Shown: piece by piece, positions 51,329 to 60,658 of the stretch
How positions within the stretch are numbered: position 1 is the stretch's first letter
Layout: every line of letters begins with the position of its first letter
NCBI RefSeq assembly: GCF_001984065.1
Contig: NZ_LYVP01000013.1
Location: 24,048-88,047, forward strand
Direction: 5' to 3'
DNA length: 64,000 nucleotides
Origin: Pseudomonas sp. KK4
GTDB taxonomy: Bacteria > Pseudomonadota > Gammaproteobacteria > Pseudomonadales > Pseudomonadaceae
Made by a program: the position numbers and the translations under genes
Notes under the pieces: generated by a model
Told to the model about the DNA's origin: nothing
The model's database searches: none
What the model saw: only the letters and a program-made list of their open reading frames with translations

Positions 51329-52755
51329 TCTTTGGCCGCCAGTTCAGTGCCCGGAATGGTCAGGTGCTGACCGACCTTCAGTTCATCGTTCGACAGGTTG
51401 TTGGCACTGCGCAGCGTGGCCGGCGACACCTGATACCGCACGGCGATCATCGCCAGGGTCTCGCCCGGGCTTACCCGGTGGTCACGCGGGCCCTGGGCGA
51501 TCTTGCCCGAGTCGCGTAGCCAGGCGATGTAAGTGCCTGGCGGCGGGTTCTGCTGGAAGAACTGGCGCACGCCGCTGCTGATGGAACGGGCCAACGCCTG
51601 CTGGTGGCTCGCGGCCGCCAGTTTCGAGGCTTCGTTGGCGTTGGAGATGAACCCGGTTTCCACCAGGATCGACGGGATATCCGGCGATTTCAGCACCATG
51701 AACCCGGCCTGCTCCACTCGCTGCTTGTGCAACGGCGTGACCCGACCGATGTTGCTCAATACTTTCTGGCCGACGTTGAGGCTGGAGGTCAGGGATGCGG
51801 TCATCGACAGATCCAGCAGCACCCCGGCCAACATGCGGTCCTTGTCATCGAGGCTGACGTTGCCGGCACCACCGATCAAGTCGGAACGGTTTTCACTGTC
51901 GGCCAGCCAGCGCGCGGTCTCGGAGGTGGCGCCGCGGTCAGACAGGGCGAAAACCGAGGCACCGAAAGCCGCTGCCGACGGTGCGGCGTCGGCGTGAATC
52001 GACACGAACAGGTCCGCACCCTTCTTGCGGGCGATTTCGGTACGGCCGCGCAACGGGATGAAATAGTCACCGGTACGGGTCAGTTCGGCGCGGAAGCCTT
52101 TCATGCCGCTGACCTGGCGCTGCAGTTCCCGGGCGATGGCCAGTACCACGTCTTTTTCACGCTGACCGCGAGAGCCAGAGGCACCCGGGTCTTCCCCGCC
52201 GTGACCGGCGTCGATCACCACAATGATGTCGCGCTTGCCTGCCGGGGCTGGTGGCAACTTGATTGAAGGTTCCGAAGGCGTGACCGGTACTGCAGGCACA
52301 GTGGCGACCGACTGGGTCGGTGCTGGCGGCGGCGCTGCATCGGACGGATTGTCGAACAGGTCGACCACCAATCGGTTGCCGTACTGCGCATTAGGCGCCA
52401 GGGAGAAGCTTTTCGGCGTGACGGCCTTCTTCAGGTCGATGACAACCCGCAGGTCGGTCGGGGTGCGCTGGGCCGAGCGCATGGCCGTGATCGGGGTGTT
52501 GGCACTGTTGACGTTCAACGGCGCACCGAGGGTCGCGCCATTGATGTCGATGACCAGACGGTCCGGAGACGTCAGGGTGAAGACGCTGTGCTGCACGGGA
52601 CCGGTCAGGTCAAACACCAGACGTGTGTTGTCCGGCGCCCGCCACAGGCGAACGCTGTTGACCTTCGTTTCGGCCACAGCGTCGACGGTCACCGCCAGAA
52701 ACAACACCCCAACGGCAGCAACCAACGCGCGAAAGCGCATACCTAACCCCATCAT
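51325..52755 (-). CDS. amiB: N-acetylmuramoyl-L-alanine amidase AmiB (AMIN-Amidase_3-LysM)
   Basis: A periplasmic cell-separation amidase that cleaves the stem peptide from peptidoglycan. The 476-residue precursor has a signal peptide (cleavage near VDAVAE, about residue 28), an AMIN targeting domain (about 30-130), a proline-rich linker, an Amidase_3 zinc domain (about 178-395, with [19 protein letters not shown] and VETGFISN) and a C-terminal LysM repeat (about 430-472). Its activity requires an EnvC/NlpD-type activator. Its ATG directly follows the tsaE stop codon; a second ATG comes next. It precedes mutL in the conserved order. Confidence 0.95.
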   Translation of the reverse strand: MMGLGMRFRALVAAVGVLFLAVTVDAVAETKVNSVRLWRAPDNTRLVFDLTGPVQHSVFTLTSPDRLVIDINGATLGAPLNVNSANTPITAMRSAQRTPTDLRVVIDLKKAVTPKSFSLAPNAQYGNRLVVDLFDNPSDAAPPPAPTQSVATVPAVPVTPSEPSIKLPPAPAGKRDIIVVIDAGHGGEDPGASGSRGQREKDVVLAIARELQRQVSGMKGFRAELTRTGDYFIPLRGRTEIARKKGADLFVSIHADAAPSAAAFGASVFALSDRGATSETARWLADSENRSDLIGGAGNVSLDDKDRMLAGVLLDLSMTASLTSSLNVGQKVLSNIGRVTPLHKQRVEQAGFMVLKSPDIPSILVETGFISNANEASKLAAASHQQALARSISSGVRQFFQQNPPPGTYIAWLRDSGKIAQGPRDHRVSPGETLAMIAVRYQVSPATLRSANNLSNDELKVGQHLTIPGTELAAKE

Positions 52756-53226
52756 TTATTTGGATTCCAATGCCAAAGCGGCACACCACGACTCGCCGCG
52801 CGAGCCTTGGGACAAAATGTTCAGCGAACGCCCGCTGTCTTGCGGGCTAATGGTAATGGTCAGGTCGGGCTTTGGCAAAAAGCCTGCACCTTTATCGGGC
52901 CACTCGATCAGACACAGCGCGTCGTCTTCGAAATAGTCACGGATGCCGAGGAATTCGAGCTCTTCGGGATCCACCAGACGATACAGGTCGAAATGGAAGG
53001 CGCGAATGTCACCGATCTCGTAGGGCTCGACCAGGGTGAAGGTCGGACTTTTTACCGCGCCGACATGCCCCAGGCCGCGAATGATGCCACGCGAGAGCGT
53101 GGTTTTACCCATCCCCAGATTACCTTCCAGAAAAATCAGGCCGTGCCCTTGTGTGATTTGCGCGATGCGTGCGCCCAATGCGGTCATCGCTTCTTCATCA
53201 GCCAGGTACAGGGTTACTTCAGACAC
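52756..53226 (-). CDS. tsaE: tRNA threonylcarbamoyladenosine biosynthesis ATPase TsaE
   Basis: TsaE works with TsaB and TsaD in forming t6A at position 37 of ANN-decoding tRNAs. The 156-residue P-loop protein has Walker A EGNLGMGKTT (about residues 34-43), VEPYEIGDIRAFHFDLYRL and IEWPDKGAGFLP, all typical of the family. Its start overlaps the end of nnr by 13 bases. It is followed directly by amiB, a conserved arrangement. Confidence 0.97.
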   Translation of the reverse strand: MSEVTLYLADEEAMTALGARIAQITQGHGLIFLEGNLGMGKTTLSRGIIRGLGHVGAVKSPTFTLVEPYEIGDIRAFHFDLYRLVDPEELEFLGIRDYFEDDALCLIEWPDKGAGFLPKPDLTITISPQDSGRSLNILSQGSRGESWCAALALESK

Positions 53227-54713
53227 GGTGCTTGCTCCTCCAACAACTGACGAATGGCTGGTATCAGATCACTGGCCGCCAGCCCGCGGCCGAAAATACC
53301 TTGTTGCTGACCGGCATTGGCGTGCAGCCAGACGGCCAGGCAAGTCGCGTCGAACGCCTCCATGCCCTGAGCCAGCAGTGCGCCGACCAGACCGGCCAAT
53401 ACATCCCCCAAGCCGGCGGTGGCCATGGCCGGGTGGCCCTGATGACACAGGGCCAACCGTCCGTCGGGACTGGCGATCAGGCTGCCGGCACCCTTGAGCA
53501 CCACCACCGCTGTATATTTTTTGCTCAACTCACGGGCCGCCGCCGGGCGATCAGCCTGCACCTGGGCAGTCGTCATGCCGAGCAAGCGCGCCGCTTCGCC
53601 CGGATGCGGGGTGATCACGCAGTCCTTGGGCAGGCTTACACACCCCTCGGCCAACAGATTCAGCGCATCGGCATCCCAGACTTGAGGCAACGGTGCGTTG
53701 GCGGCGGCCGAAATCAGGCTGCGCCCCCAGGCTGCCTGGCCCAACCCCGGGCCGACAACCAGCACCGACACCTTTTGCAGCAGTTGCATCAACTGATTGG
53801 CCGATGAAGTCCCCACCACCATCGCCTCGGGAATCCGCGCCAGCGCAGCAGGCACATGCTCGCTGCGCGTCGCCACCGAAACCATGCCCGCACCGCTGCG
53901 CAGCGCACTTTGCGCGCTCAGCAGGATCGCGCCACCCAAGCCGCGATCACCGCCGATCAGCAGCACATGGCCGAACTTTCCCTTATGAGAGGCCGGTTTA
54001 CGGAAATCCAGTCGCGGCAGATTGCCAGTGTTCAGGCGCAGGGCACTGCTTGGCGCGTCGTGAATGAGCTGCGGATCGGCCTGCAGATCGTTGAACACCA
54101 ACTCCCCCACCACATCCGCCGCCTCGCCGGTGAACAGCCCTAGCTTCAAGCCGATGAAGGTGACTGTCAGATCGGCCCGTACCGCGCAGCCGAGGATGCG
54201 ACCGGTGTCGGCACAGAGCCCGGAAGGGATATCCACCGCCGCCACTGGCAGCCCGCTGGCATTGATCGCGGCAATGGCACTGGCGTATGGCTCGCGCACC
54301 TCACCGGTGACACCGGTGCCAAGCAAGGCGTCGAGCACGATGCCCTGTAGCTCGCAATGGGCTGCCCAAGGCTCGATGCTCACTTTTTCGGAGACCGCAT
54401 CGGCATGGGCCAAGGCCGCATCGCCCTGCAAGCGCTGGGGATCGCCCGCCGCCAATACCCGCACCGCCCATCCGGCACGCCGGGCCAGCACCGCCACCAG
54501 ATACCCGTCGCCGGCGTTATTGCCGTGGCCGGCGACGACCGTCAATTCGCTCGCCGTCGGCCAATGGCGGACCAGCGCCCGCCAGGTGGCCCGCGCGGCA
54601 CGCTGCATCAATTCGAAGCCCGGCGTGCCCGCGGCGATCAGGCTTGCATCGAGCCCTCGCACTTGCGCGGCACTGTACAGCGCGTCGGGTAAATCATCTT
54701 TAGTGTGCGGCAT
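53214..54713 (-). CDS. nnr: Bifunctional NAD(P)HX epimerase / ADP-dependent NAD(P)HX dehydratase
   Basis: Repairs damaged hydrated NAD(P)H. The 499-residue protein combines an N-terminal epimerase domain (about 1-215, with AGHGNNAGDGYLVAVLARRA and DALLGTGVTG) and a C-terminal ribokinase-like dehydratase domain (about 225-495, with GKFGHVLLIGGDRGLGGA, LTPHPGE-like VITPHPGEAARLLG and TAGLGDVLAGLVGALLAQG). The ATG at 54713 is used; a much longer open frame to 55835 runs antisense through queG and is discarded. Divergent from queG with a 63-base gap. Confidence 0.95.
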   Translation of the reverse strand: MPHTKDDLPDALYSAAQVRGLDASLIAAGTPGFELMQRAARATWRALVRHWPTASELTVVAGHGNNAGDGYLVAVLARRAGWAVRVLAAGDPQRLQGDAALAHADAVSEKVSIEPWAAHCELQGIVLDALLGTGVTGEVREPYASAIAAINASGLPVAAVDIPSGLCADTGRILGCAVRADLTVTFIGLKLGLFTGEAADVVGELVFNDLQADPQLIHDAPSSALRLNTGNLPRLDFRKPASHKGKFGHVLLIGGDRGLGGAILLSAQSALRSGAGMVSVATRSEHVPAALARIPEAMVVGTSSANQLMQLLQKVSVLVVGPGLGQAAWGRSLISAAANAPLPQVWDADALNLLAEGCVSLPKDCVITPHPGEAARLLGMTTAQVQADRPAAARELSKKYTAVVVLKGAGSLIASPDGRLALCHQGHPAMATAGLGDVLAGLVGALLAQGMEAFDATCLAVWLHANAGQQQGIFGRGLAASDLIPAIRQLLEEQAPCLK

Positions 54714-54776
54714 GCGTCTTCGGGCTCCGATGTCTGGCAGAATTATACGCACCTCAGCTCCGGTTTCTCTCGCCTC

Positions 54777-55841
54777 ATGCCCGCTATTACCACAGACCTG
54801 CCCGCCCTCGCCCAATCCATCAAGGACTGGGGCCGCGAGCTGGGCTTCCAGCAAGTCGGCATCAGCGGCCTGGACCTGGCCGAGCATGAGCAGCACCTGG
54901 AGCGCTGGCTCGAAGCCGGTTACCACGGCGAGATGGACTACATGGGCGCCCATGGCAGCAAACGCTCGCACCCCGAAGAGCTGGTGCCGGGCACCTTGCG
55001 CGTGGTTTCCCTGCGCATGGACTACCTGTCGGGCGATACCAAAATGGCGCAATTGCTGGCCCAACCGGAAAAAGCGTACGTCTCGCGTTATGCCTTGGGC
55101 CGCGATTACCACAAATTGATCCGTAAACGCGTGCAACAACTGGCAGAAAAAATTCAGGCGGCCATCGGTCCCTTCGGTTACCGGGCGTTCGTCGACAGCG
55201 CCCCGGTGCTGGAAAAGGCCATTGCGCAAAAGGCCGGCCTGGGTTGGATCGGCAAAAACACCCTGGTCTTGAATCGCAAGGCCGGCAGTTACTTCTTCCT
55301 TGCCGAACTGTTCGTCGATCTGCCGCTGCCGGTGGACCCGCCCCACGCCACGGAACACTGCGGCCGCTGCAGCGCCTGCCTCGACATCTGCCCGACCAAC
55401 GCCTTTGTCGGCCCCTATGTGCTGGACGCTCGACGCTGCATCTCCTACCTGACCATCGAACTCAAGGGCTCCATTCCCGAAGACTTGCGCGCGCCAATCG
55501 GCAACCGGGTGTTTGGCTGCGATGACTGCCAGATCGTCTGCCCGTGGAATCGCTTTGCCCGTCCGTCGGGAGAAAGCGATTTCAAGCCACGGCATAACCT
55601 GGACAACGCCGACCTGGCCGAGTTGTTCCTGTGGGACGAAGACAAGTTCCTGAGCAGTACCGAAGGTTCGCCGCTGCGCCGGGCGGGTTATCAGAGTTGG
55701 CTGCGCAATCTGGCGGTGGGCTTGGGCAACGCCCCATCGACCATTACGGTGATCGAAGCGCTGAAGGCGCGCCGAGAATACCCATCGGACATGGTCCGCG
55801 AACACGTCGAATGGGCCCTGAAACAGCACGGCCAACTGTAG
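54777..55841 (+). CDS. queG: Epoxyqueuosine reductase QueG
   Basis: QueG reduces epoxyqueuosine to queuosine in tRNA, using cobalamin and two 4Fe-4S clusters. The 354-residue protein has the ferredoxin-like cysteines in HCGRCSACLDICPTNAF and in FGCDDCQIVCPWN, and the conserved VDSAPVLEKAIAQKAGLGWI active-site region. The ATG at 54777 gives the expected length; the upstream frame to 54705 lies within the divergent nnr start region. The stop codon TAG at 55839-55841 is part of a REP element that follows. Confidence 0.96.
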   Translation: MPAITTDLPALAQSIKDWGRELGFQQVGISGLDLAEHEQHLERWLEAGYHGEMDYMGAHGSKRSHPEELVPGTLRVVSLRMDYLSGDTKMAQLLAQPEKAYVSRYALGRDYHKLIRKRVQQLAEKIQAAIGPFGYRAFVDSAPVLEKAIAQKAGLGWIGKNTLVLNRKAGSYFFLAELFVDLPLPVDPPHATEHCGRCSACLDICPTNAFVGPYVLDARRCISYLTIELKGSIPEDLRAPIGNRVFGCDDCQIVCPWNRFARPSGESDFKPRHNLDNADLAELFLWDEDKFLSSTEGSPLRRAGYQSWLRNLAVGLGNAPSTITVIEALKARREYPSDMVREHVEWALKQHGQL

Positions 55842-55937
55842 GAGCGAGCTCGCTCGCGATGGCCGTTAACGATAACGCGGGAAACCTGGCACCCCGCAGT
55901 GCTCTCAGGTTCATCGCGAGCGAGCTCGCGCCTACAG
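55838..55937. repeat. REP pair, variant class A (GAGCTCGCTCGCGAT type)
   Basis: Inverted copies with GTAGGAGCGAGCTCGCTCGC and its complement GCGAGCGAGCTCGCGCCTAC as outer parts, separated by about 50 bases. The left copy begins within the queG stop codon. Confidence 0.88.
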
Positions 55938-55946
55938 GGGGACGCG

Positions 55947-56558
55947 TCAGGCTTCGTCGTTGTAGACGAATTTGGGCATTTCCCAGTGGAAACGGATCGC
56001 CAGCAAACGCAGCAGGAAACCGCCGAACAGCGTGATCAGAATCGCCTGCTCACCGGGCAGGTTCAGGTACAGGCACAGCATGTAGCACCAGGCTGCGGCG
56101 AACGAGACACTGGCGTACAGCTCGCGGCGGAAGATCAGCGGGATGTCGTTGCAGAAGATATCCCGCAGGATGCCGCCAAACACCCCGGTGATCACCCCGC
56201 TGACCGACGCGACCAACATGCCATGGCCCATTTCCAGAGCGGTCATGCAGCCGATCAGAGTGAAGGCCACCAGACCGACAGCGTCGAGCACCAGAAACAG
56301 CGAGCGCAGATGGCGCATCCAGCGGGCAGTAAACACGGTGAACATCGCCGCGATGCTGGTCAGTACCAGGTATTCCGGGTGCTTGACCCAGGTCAGCGGA
56401 TAGTGGCCGAGCAGCACGTCCCGCACCGAACCACCACCCAGCGCCGTGACGCATGCGATCAGCACCACACCGAACCAGTCCATCCCCCGCCGGCCGGCGG
56501 ACAGGGCGCCAGTCATGGCTTCGGCGGTGATGGCGATCAGGTAGAGCATCAGCAGCAT
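55947..56558 (-). CDS. YicG/UPF0126 family membrane protein (TRIC-like)
   Basis: A 203-residue inner-membrane protein with about seven hydrophobic segments and two internal repeats. Each repeat contains a glycine-rich motif followed by RD: ALGGGSVRDVLLGHYP and VFGGILRDIFCNDIP. This is the hallmark of the UPF0126/YicG family, related to trimeric intracellular cation channels and glycine transporters. The ATG at 56558 follows AGGA; an in-frame extension to 56597 lacks support. The substrate is not known. It is flanked by REP elements on both sides. Confidence 0.88.
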   Translation of the reverse strand: MLLMLYLIAITAEAMTGALSAGRRGMDWFGVVLIACVTALGGGSVRDVLLGHYPLTWVKHPEYLVLTSIAAMFTVFTARWMRHLRSLFLVLDAVGLVAFTLIGCMTALEMGHGMLVASVSGVITGVFGGILRDIFCNDIPLIFRRELYASVSFAAAWCYMLCLYLNLPGEQAILITLFGGFLLRLLAIRFHWEMPKFVYNDEA

Positions 56559-56628
56559 GGTGGCGATCCTTGCACAGGGGGCGCGCAGTCTAGCCATATA
56601 CGGTCAGCACCAAAAGAGCGCGAAGCGC

Positions 56629-56748
56629 CTGTGGCGAGGGAGCTTGCTCCGCTGGGCTGCGCAGCAACCCCTTTTCAGTATTGGGGACCATAGCGTGGAC
56701 ACTACGACTGCTACGCAGTCAAACGGGAGCAAGCTCCCTCGCCACAAA
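56629..56748. repeat. REP pair, class B (inverted)
   Basis: Inverted class B copies GTGGCGAGGGAGCTTGCTCC and GGGAGCAAGCTCCCTCGCCAC with inner parts GGCTGCGCAGC and GACTGCTACGCAGTC. It lies between orn and the YicG-like gene. Confidence 0.88.
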
Positions 56749-56764
56749 GGCTTTACCGAGCCGA

Positions 56765-57307
56765 TCAGGCCTTGATGAAATGCTTGCGGTAGTGCTGCAA
56801 CTCGGCGATGGATTCGCGGATGTCGTCCAGAGCCAGGTGGGTGCTGCCCTTCTTGAAGCTGTCACGCACATCCGGCGCCCAGCGTGCGGCGAGCTCTTTC
56901 AGGGTAGACACATCGAGGTTGCGATAGTGGAAGTAGCTTTCCAGGGATTTCATGTGGGTATAAAGGAAGCGGCGGTCCTGGCAGATGCTGTTGCCGCAGA
57001 TCGGCGACTTGCCCTTGGGCACCCACTGCTCCAGGAACGCGATGGTCTGGGCTTCGGCTTCGGCCATGCTGATGCGGCTTTCACGCACGCGCTGGGTCAG
57101 GCCAGAGTTGCCATGGGTGCGGGTATTCCATTCGTCCATGGTGGCCAAGACTTCATCGCTGTGGTGGATGGCGATGACCGGACCTTCGGCCAAGGTGTTG
57201 AGGTCACTGTCGGTGACGATGGTAGCCATTTCGATGATGACGTCGGTGTCCGGGTTCAGACCGGTCATTTCCAGGTCGATCCAGATCAGGTTCTGCGAAT
57301 TTTGCAT
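56765..57307 (-). CDS. orn: Oligoribonuclease
   Basis: Orn degrades di- and short oligonucleotides to mononucleotides, including pGpG from c-di-GMP turnover, and is essential in many gammaproteobacteria. The 180-residue protein has the DEDDh exonuclease residues: D and E in [11 protein letters not shown], further D in the middle, and the C-terminal [18 protein letters not shown]. The ATG at 57307 gives the canonical start [14 protein letters not shown]. It is divergent from rsgA across 107 bases. Confidence 0.97.
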   Translation of the reverse strand: MQNSQNLIWIDLEMTGLNPDTDVIIEMATIVTDSDLNTLAEGPVIAIHHSDEVLATMDEWNTRTHGNSGLTQRVRESRISMAEAEAQTIAFLEQWVPKGKSPICGNSICQDRRFLYTHMKSLESYFHYRNLDVSTLKELAARWAPDVRDSFKKGSTHLALDDIRESIAELQHYRKHFIKA

Positions 57308-57414
57308 GTGTCGGCTCCTAGGCAATGCTGCGCAGTTTAGCCTAGGCCGGTGGCCGGGCGTGCTAAACTCGCGGCCGTTTTACCTAATCGCTGCATTCTT
57401 TATACGGAACACCC

Positions 57415-58446
57415 ATGGCCAAACGCCAACTCAATCGTCGTCAAAACTGGCGCATCGAAAAGATTCAGGGCGAACGCGCTGCCCGCGCCGCCAAACGCGA
57501 GTCCTCGGCTGTCGAGGCACTCGAGGGCGGCGATCTGGGCCCGGAACAGCACGGCCTGGTGATCGCGCACTTCGGTGTGCAGGTCGAAGTCGAGGCCCGC
57601 GATGGCGAACATGCTGGCCAGGTGTTCCGCTGCCACCTGCGTGCCAACCTGCCGGCGCTGGTGACCGGCGATCAGGTGGTCTGGCGCGCCGGCAACCAGG
57701 GCATCGGCGTGATCGTGGCGCAACTGCCGCGCAACACTGAGCTATGCCGCCCGGACAGCCGTGGTCAGCTCAAGCCGGTGGCGGCCAACGTCGACATGAT
57801 CGTCATCGTCTTCGCGCCGCTGCCCGAGCCCCATGCCAACCTGATCGACCGATACCTGGTCGCCGCCGAACACGCCGGCATCAAGCCGCTGCTGCTGCTC
57901 AACAAGTTCGACTTGATCGATGAGCAAAACGCCCCGGCGCTCAATGCCTTGCTGGCGGTCTATCGCACCCTCGGCTATCCAGTGCTCGAAGTGTCGGCCC
58001 ACCACGGTAACGGCATGGAGCAACTGCAAAAACTGCTGGATGGACGCATCAGCGTGTTCGTCGGCCAGTCCGGCGTCGGCAAGTCGTCGCTGGTCAACAG
58101 CCTGCTGCCGGAGGTCGAAACCCGTGTCGGGCCGTTGTCCGAACTGTCCGGCCAGGGCACTCATACCACCACGACCGCGCGCCTGTTCCACTTCCCCGGC
58201 GGCGGTGAGCTGATCGACTCCCCGGGCATCCGGGAATTCGGCCTGGGCCACGTCAGCCGTGCCGATGTCGAAGCCGGCTTCATCGAGTTCAATGACCTGC
58301 TTGGCACCTGCCGCTTCCGCGACTGCAAGCACGACCGCGAACCCGGTTGCGCCCTGCTCAAGGCATTGGAAGATGGCCGCGTGCAGCAACAGCGGATGAA
58401 CAGCTATCGCTCGATCATCGCCAGCTTGCCGGAGAATGGTTACTGA
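57415..58446 (+). CDS. rsgA: Ribosome small subunit-dependent GTPase A
   Basis: RsgA is a circularly permuted GTPase that helps late 30S maturation. The 343-residue protein has an N-terminal OB-fold domain (about 40-115), GTPase motifs in permuted order (G4 NKFD, G1 [13 protein letters not shown]3 DSPGIREF) and a C-terminal zinc-binding region [14 protein letters not shown]. The orn-rsgA divergent pair is conserved in pseudomonads. It ends at a strong terminator at 58469. Confidence 0.97.
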   Translation: MAKRQLNRRQNWRIEKIQGERAARAAKRESSAVEALEGGDLGPEQHGLVIAHFGVQVEVEARDGEHAGQVFRCHLRANLPALVTGDQVVWRAGNQGIGVIVAQLPRNTELCRPDSRGQLKPVAANVDMIVIVFAPLPEPHANLIDRYLVAAEHAGIKPLLLLNKFDLIDEQNAPALNALLAVYRTLGYPVLEVSAHHGNGMEQLQKLLDGRISVFVGQSGVGKSSLVNSLLPEVETRVGPLSELSGQGTHTTTTARLFHFPGGGELIDSPGIREFGLGHVSRADVEAGFIEFNDLLGTCRFRDCKHDREPGCALLKALEDGRVQQQRMNSYRSIIASLPENGY

Positions 58447-58465
58447 AACTTTGTTGCAGGCATGG

Positions 58466-58495
58466 AAAAAGCCGCGATTATTTCGCGGCTTTTTT
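58466..58495. terminator. Bidirectional terminator after rsgA and after the motAB transcript
   Basis: A stem of about 10 bp (AAAAGCCGCGA / TCGCGGCTTTT) with a short loop, flanked by A residues on the left and T residues on the right, so it can serve both strands. Confidence 0.9.
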
Positions 58496-58518
58496 GTACC
58501 CGCCAAAGATGCGTTGTC

Positions 58519-58596
58519 TGGCCTCTTCGCGAGCAAGCCCGCCCCACAGGGGCATGCATTCCAAATGTGGGAGCGGGCTTGCTCGCGAAGGCGGCC
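58519..58596. repeat. REP pair, class A (inverted)
   Basis: Inverted class A copies at 58521-58548 (with one base missing in the core, GCCCGCCCCAC) and 58565-58596, separated by a short spacer. It lies between the convergent rsgA and motB genes. Confidence 0.9.
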
Positions 58597-58614
58597 TCAC
58601 AGCCGCCTCAGATA

Positions 58615-59637
58615 TCAAGGTTTCGGCGCGCCCCCCGGCTTCGGCACCGGATCATCGAACAGATTCAGACGCTCGCGCAGTTCATGGGCTGGCAGCGGCT
58701 CTTTATTTGCCGGCAACGCATTCGGGTCAGCCGGTGTTGCGGGGGCTGCCCCCGGAGCCGCTGGCGGAGCATCCGGCGCCGGTTCTGCACCTTGCGAACC
58801 TTCAATCGCACGCTGGGCCTTCTTGGTCAGCACGATGATGTCGATACGACGGTTGACCGGGTTGAGTGGATGCTCGCGGTCAAACAGCGCCGACGACGCA
58901 TAACCCACCACCCGCGCCACCTGTGCGTCCGGATAGCTGCCCGCTACCAGCGCCCGGCGAGCGGCGTTGGCACGGTTGGCCGAAAGCTCCCAGTTGCCGA
59001 AATCGCCCTGGCCGCTGTAGGTCTTGGCATCGGTGTGGCCGCTGATGCTGATCTTGTTCGGCACGGCCTTGATGGTGTCAGCCATGGCCAGCAGGATGTC
59101 TTCGAAATACGGTTTCAGGCGCGCCGAGCCCGAGTCGAACATCGGCCGGTTCTCGGCGTCCACGATCTGGATGCGCAAACCGTCCGGGGTGATCTCGAAC
59201 ATGATCTGGTCTTTGAATTTCTGCAGTTGCGGGTTCTCTTCGACCTTGTTCTGCAATTCCTGCAGCAACAGTTCGAGGCGCTCCTTCTCCACCATCTCGG
59301 CCATGCCTTCGACCTGCTCGGCGTCGACGGTCACCTTGTCGGGCTGCGGCTGGGATTTCACTTCGGGGTTGAGGGTGTTTTCCGGGGCCAGGGTCGGCGT
59401 GCCGCCCAGGTCGATGATGTAGGGCGTACCGCTTTCGGAAAAGCCGATCGGGTCCTTGAAGTAACCGGCGATGGCGATCTTCTGCTCAGGCGTTGCAGTG
59501 GACAGCAGCCACAACACCAGGAAGAACGCCATCATCGCCGTGGCGAAGTCGGCGAAAGCGATTTTCCACGCCCCACCGTGATGCCCGCCGGCGTAGCGCT
59601 TGACGCGCTTGATGATTATCGGCTGGTTATTTTCCAT
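58615..59637 (-). CDS. motB: Flagellar motor stator protein MotB
   Basis: MotB anchors the stator to peptidoglycan. The 340-residue protein has a short cytoplasmic N-terminus, one transmembrane helix (about 25-50) with the proton-carrying Asp30 (AFADFATAMMAFFLVLW), a plug region, and an OmpA-like peptidoglycan-binding domain (about 160-285, with SGHTDAKTY and SANRANAARRALV). The C-terminal ~60 residues are alanine/proline-rich and probably disordered. It follows motA by three bases. Confidence 0.96.
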   Translation of the reverse strand: MENNQPIIIKRVKRYAGGHHGGAWKIAFADFATAMMAFFLVLWLLSTATPEQKIAIAGYFKDPIGFSESGTPYIIDLGGTPTLAPENTLNPEVKSQPQPDKVTVDAEQVEGMAEMVEKERLELLLQELQNKVEENPQLQKFKDQIMFEITPDGLRIQIVDAENRPMFDSGSARLKPYFEDILLAMADTIKAVPNKISISGHTDAKTYSGQGDFGNWELSANRANAARRALVAGSYPDAQVARVVGYASSALFDREHPLNPVNRRIDIIVLTKKAQRAIEGSQGAEPAPDAPPAAPGAAPATPADPNALPANKEPLPAHELRERLNLFDDPVPKPGGAPKP

Positions 59638-59640
59638 GAC

Positions 59641-60492
59641 TTAGCGACCGCGAACCGCTTGTTCCAGCTCGGCGAAGCTAGGACGGTGCGCCGGGTACAG
59701 CACCTTGCGCCCGAACTCCACCGCCAGCGACGGCGGCATGCCGGAAGCGGAAGCGACCAGCGAGGCCTTGATGGCTTCGTAGACGTTCAGCTCTTCCTTG
59801 GCATCGTGGGCCAGGGAATGGGCCAGCGGGCCGAAGAAGCCGTAGGCGGCGAGAATACCGAAGAAGGTACCGACCAGTGCCGCACCCACGTGCAGGCCGA
59901 TGGACTTCTGGTCGCCCTCGCCCAGGGAGGCCATGGTCACCACGATACCCAGTACCGCCGCGACGATACCGAAGCCGGGCATGGCGTCGGCGATGCCGTT
60001 GACCGCGTGGGACGGGTGCTCCAGGTCTTCCTTGAGGCTGAACAGCTCCATGTCGAACAGGCCTTCGAGCTCATGGGGTGCCATGTTGCCGGAGGACATG
60101 ATGCGCAGGTAATCGCAGATGAACGCGGTCATGCGCTCGTCTTTCAGGACGGTCGGGTACTTGGCGAAAATCGGGCTCGCCGCAGCGTCTTCGATATCGG
60201 CTTCGATGGCCATCATGCCTTCGCGGCGGCTCTTGTTGAGGATCTCGTAGATCAGGCCCAGCACTTCCAGATAGAAGCCATGGTTGAAGCGCGATCCGAA
60301 CATGCTCAACGACTTCTTGAGCACGTGCATCGTCATGTAGCCGGGGTTGGCCTGGAGAAAGGCACCGAGGGCCGCACCGCCAATGATCATGACCTCGAAG
60401 GGCTGGATCAGAGCGGCGATTTTGCCGTGGGAGAGCACGTATCCGCCGAGCACGCTCGCGAATACGACGATGATGCCGATTATTTTAGCCAT
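59641..60492 (-). CDS. motA: Flagellar motor stator protein MotA
   Basis: MotA forms the proton channel with MotB and generates torque against the rotor. The 283-residue protein has four hydrophobic segments, a large cytoplasmic loop between TM2 and TM3 (about residues 65-165), and PGFGIVAAVLGIVVTM in TM3. The ATG at 60492 gives the canonical start MAKIIGIIVV and standard length; the in-frame extension upstream to 60570 is not supported. It is divergent from the HDOD gene across 166 bases. Confidence 0.96.
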   Translation of the reverse strand: MAKIIGIIVVFASVLGGYVLSHGKIAALIQPFEVMIIGGAALGAFLQANPGYMTMHVLKKSLSMFGSRFNHGFYLEVLGLIYEILNKSRREGMMAIEADIEDAAASPIFAKYPTVLKDERMTAFICDYLRIMSSGNMAPHELEGLFDMELFSLKEDLEHPSHAVNGIADAMPGFGIVAAVLGIVVTMASLGEGDQKSIGLHVGAALVGTFFGILAAYGFFGPLAHSLAHDAKEELNVYEAIKASLVASASGMPPSLAVEFGRKVLYPAHRPSFAELEQAVRGR

Positions 60493-60658
60493 AGGTAGGG
60501 GAGCACTTACTGAGTCGGGTTCAAGGTCATATTCGGAAGTTAATAAATCTCTTCTTCTACTTATCGGCAAAACTGCGCCAGACTAAAGGCAGTTCAGGCG
60601 AAAAGCCACTTCGACCCGCTCCGGGCCCCGTTATTGCTGAAGATGATCGCCTCCCGAC

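Noticed and set aside
54714..55835. Extension of the nnr frame by about 370 codons upstream.
   Set aside because: The extension lies antisense to queG; the ATG at 54713 gives the normal 499-residue protein.
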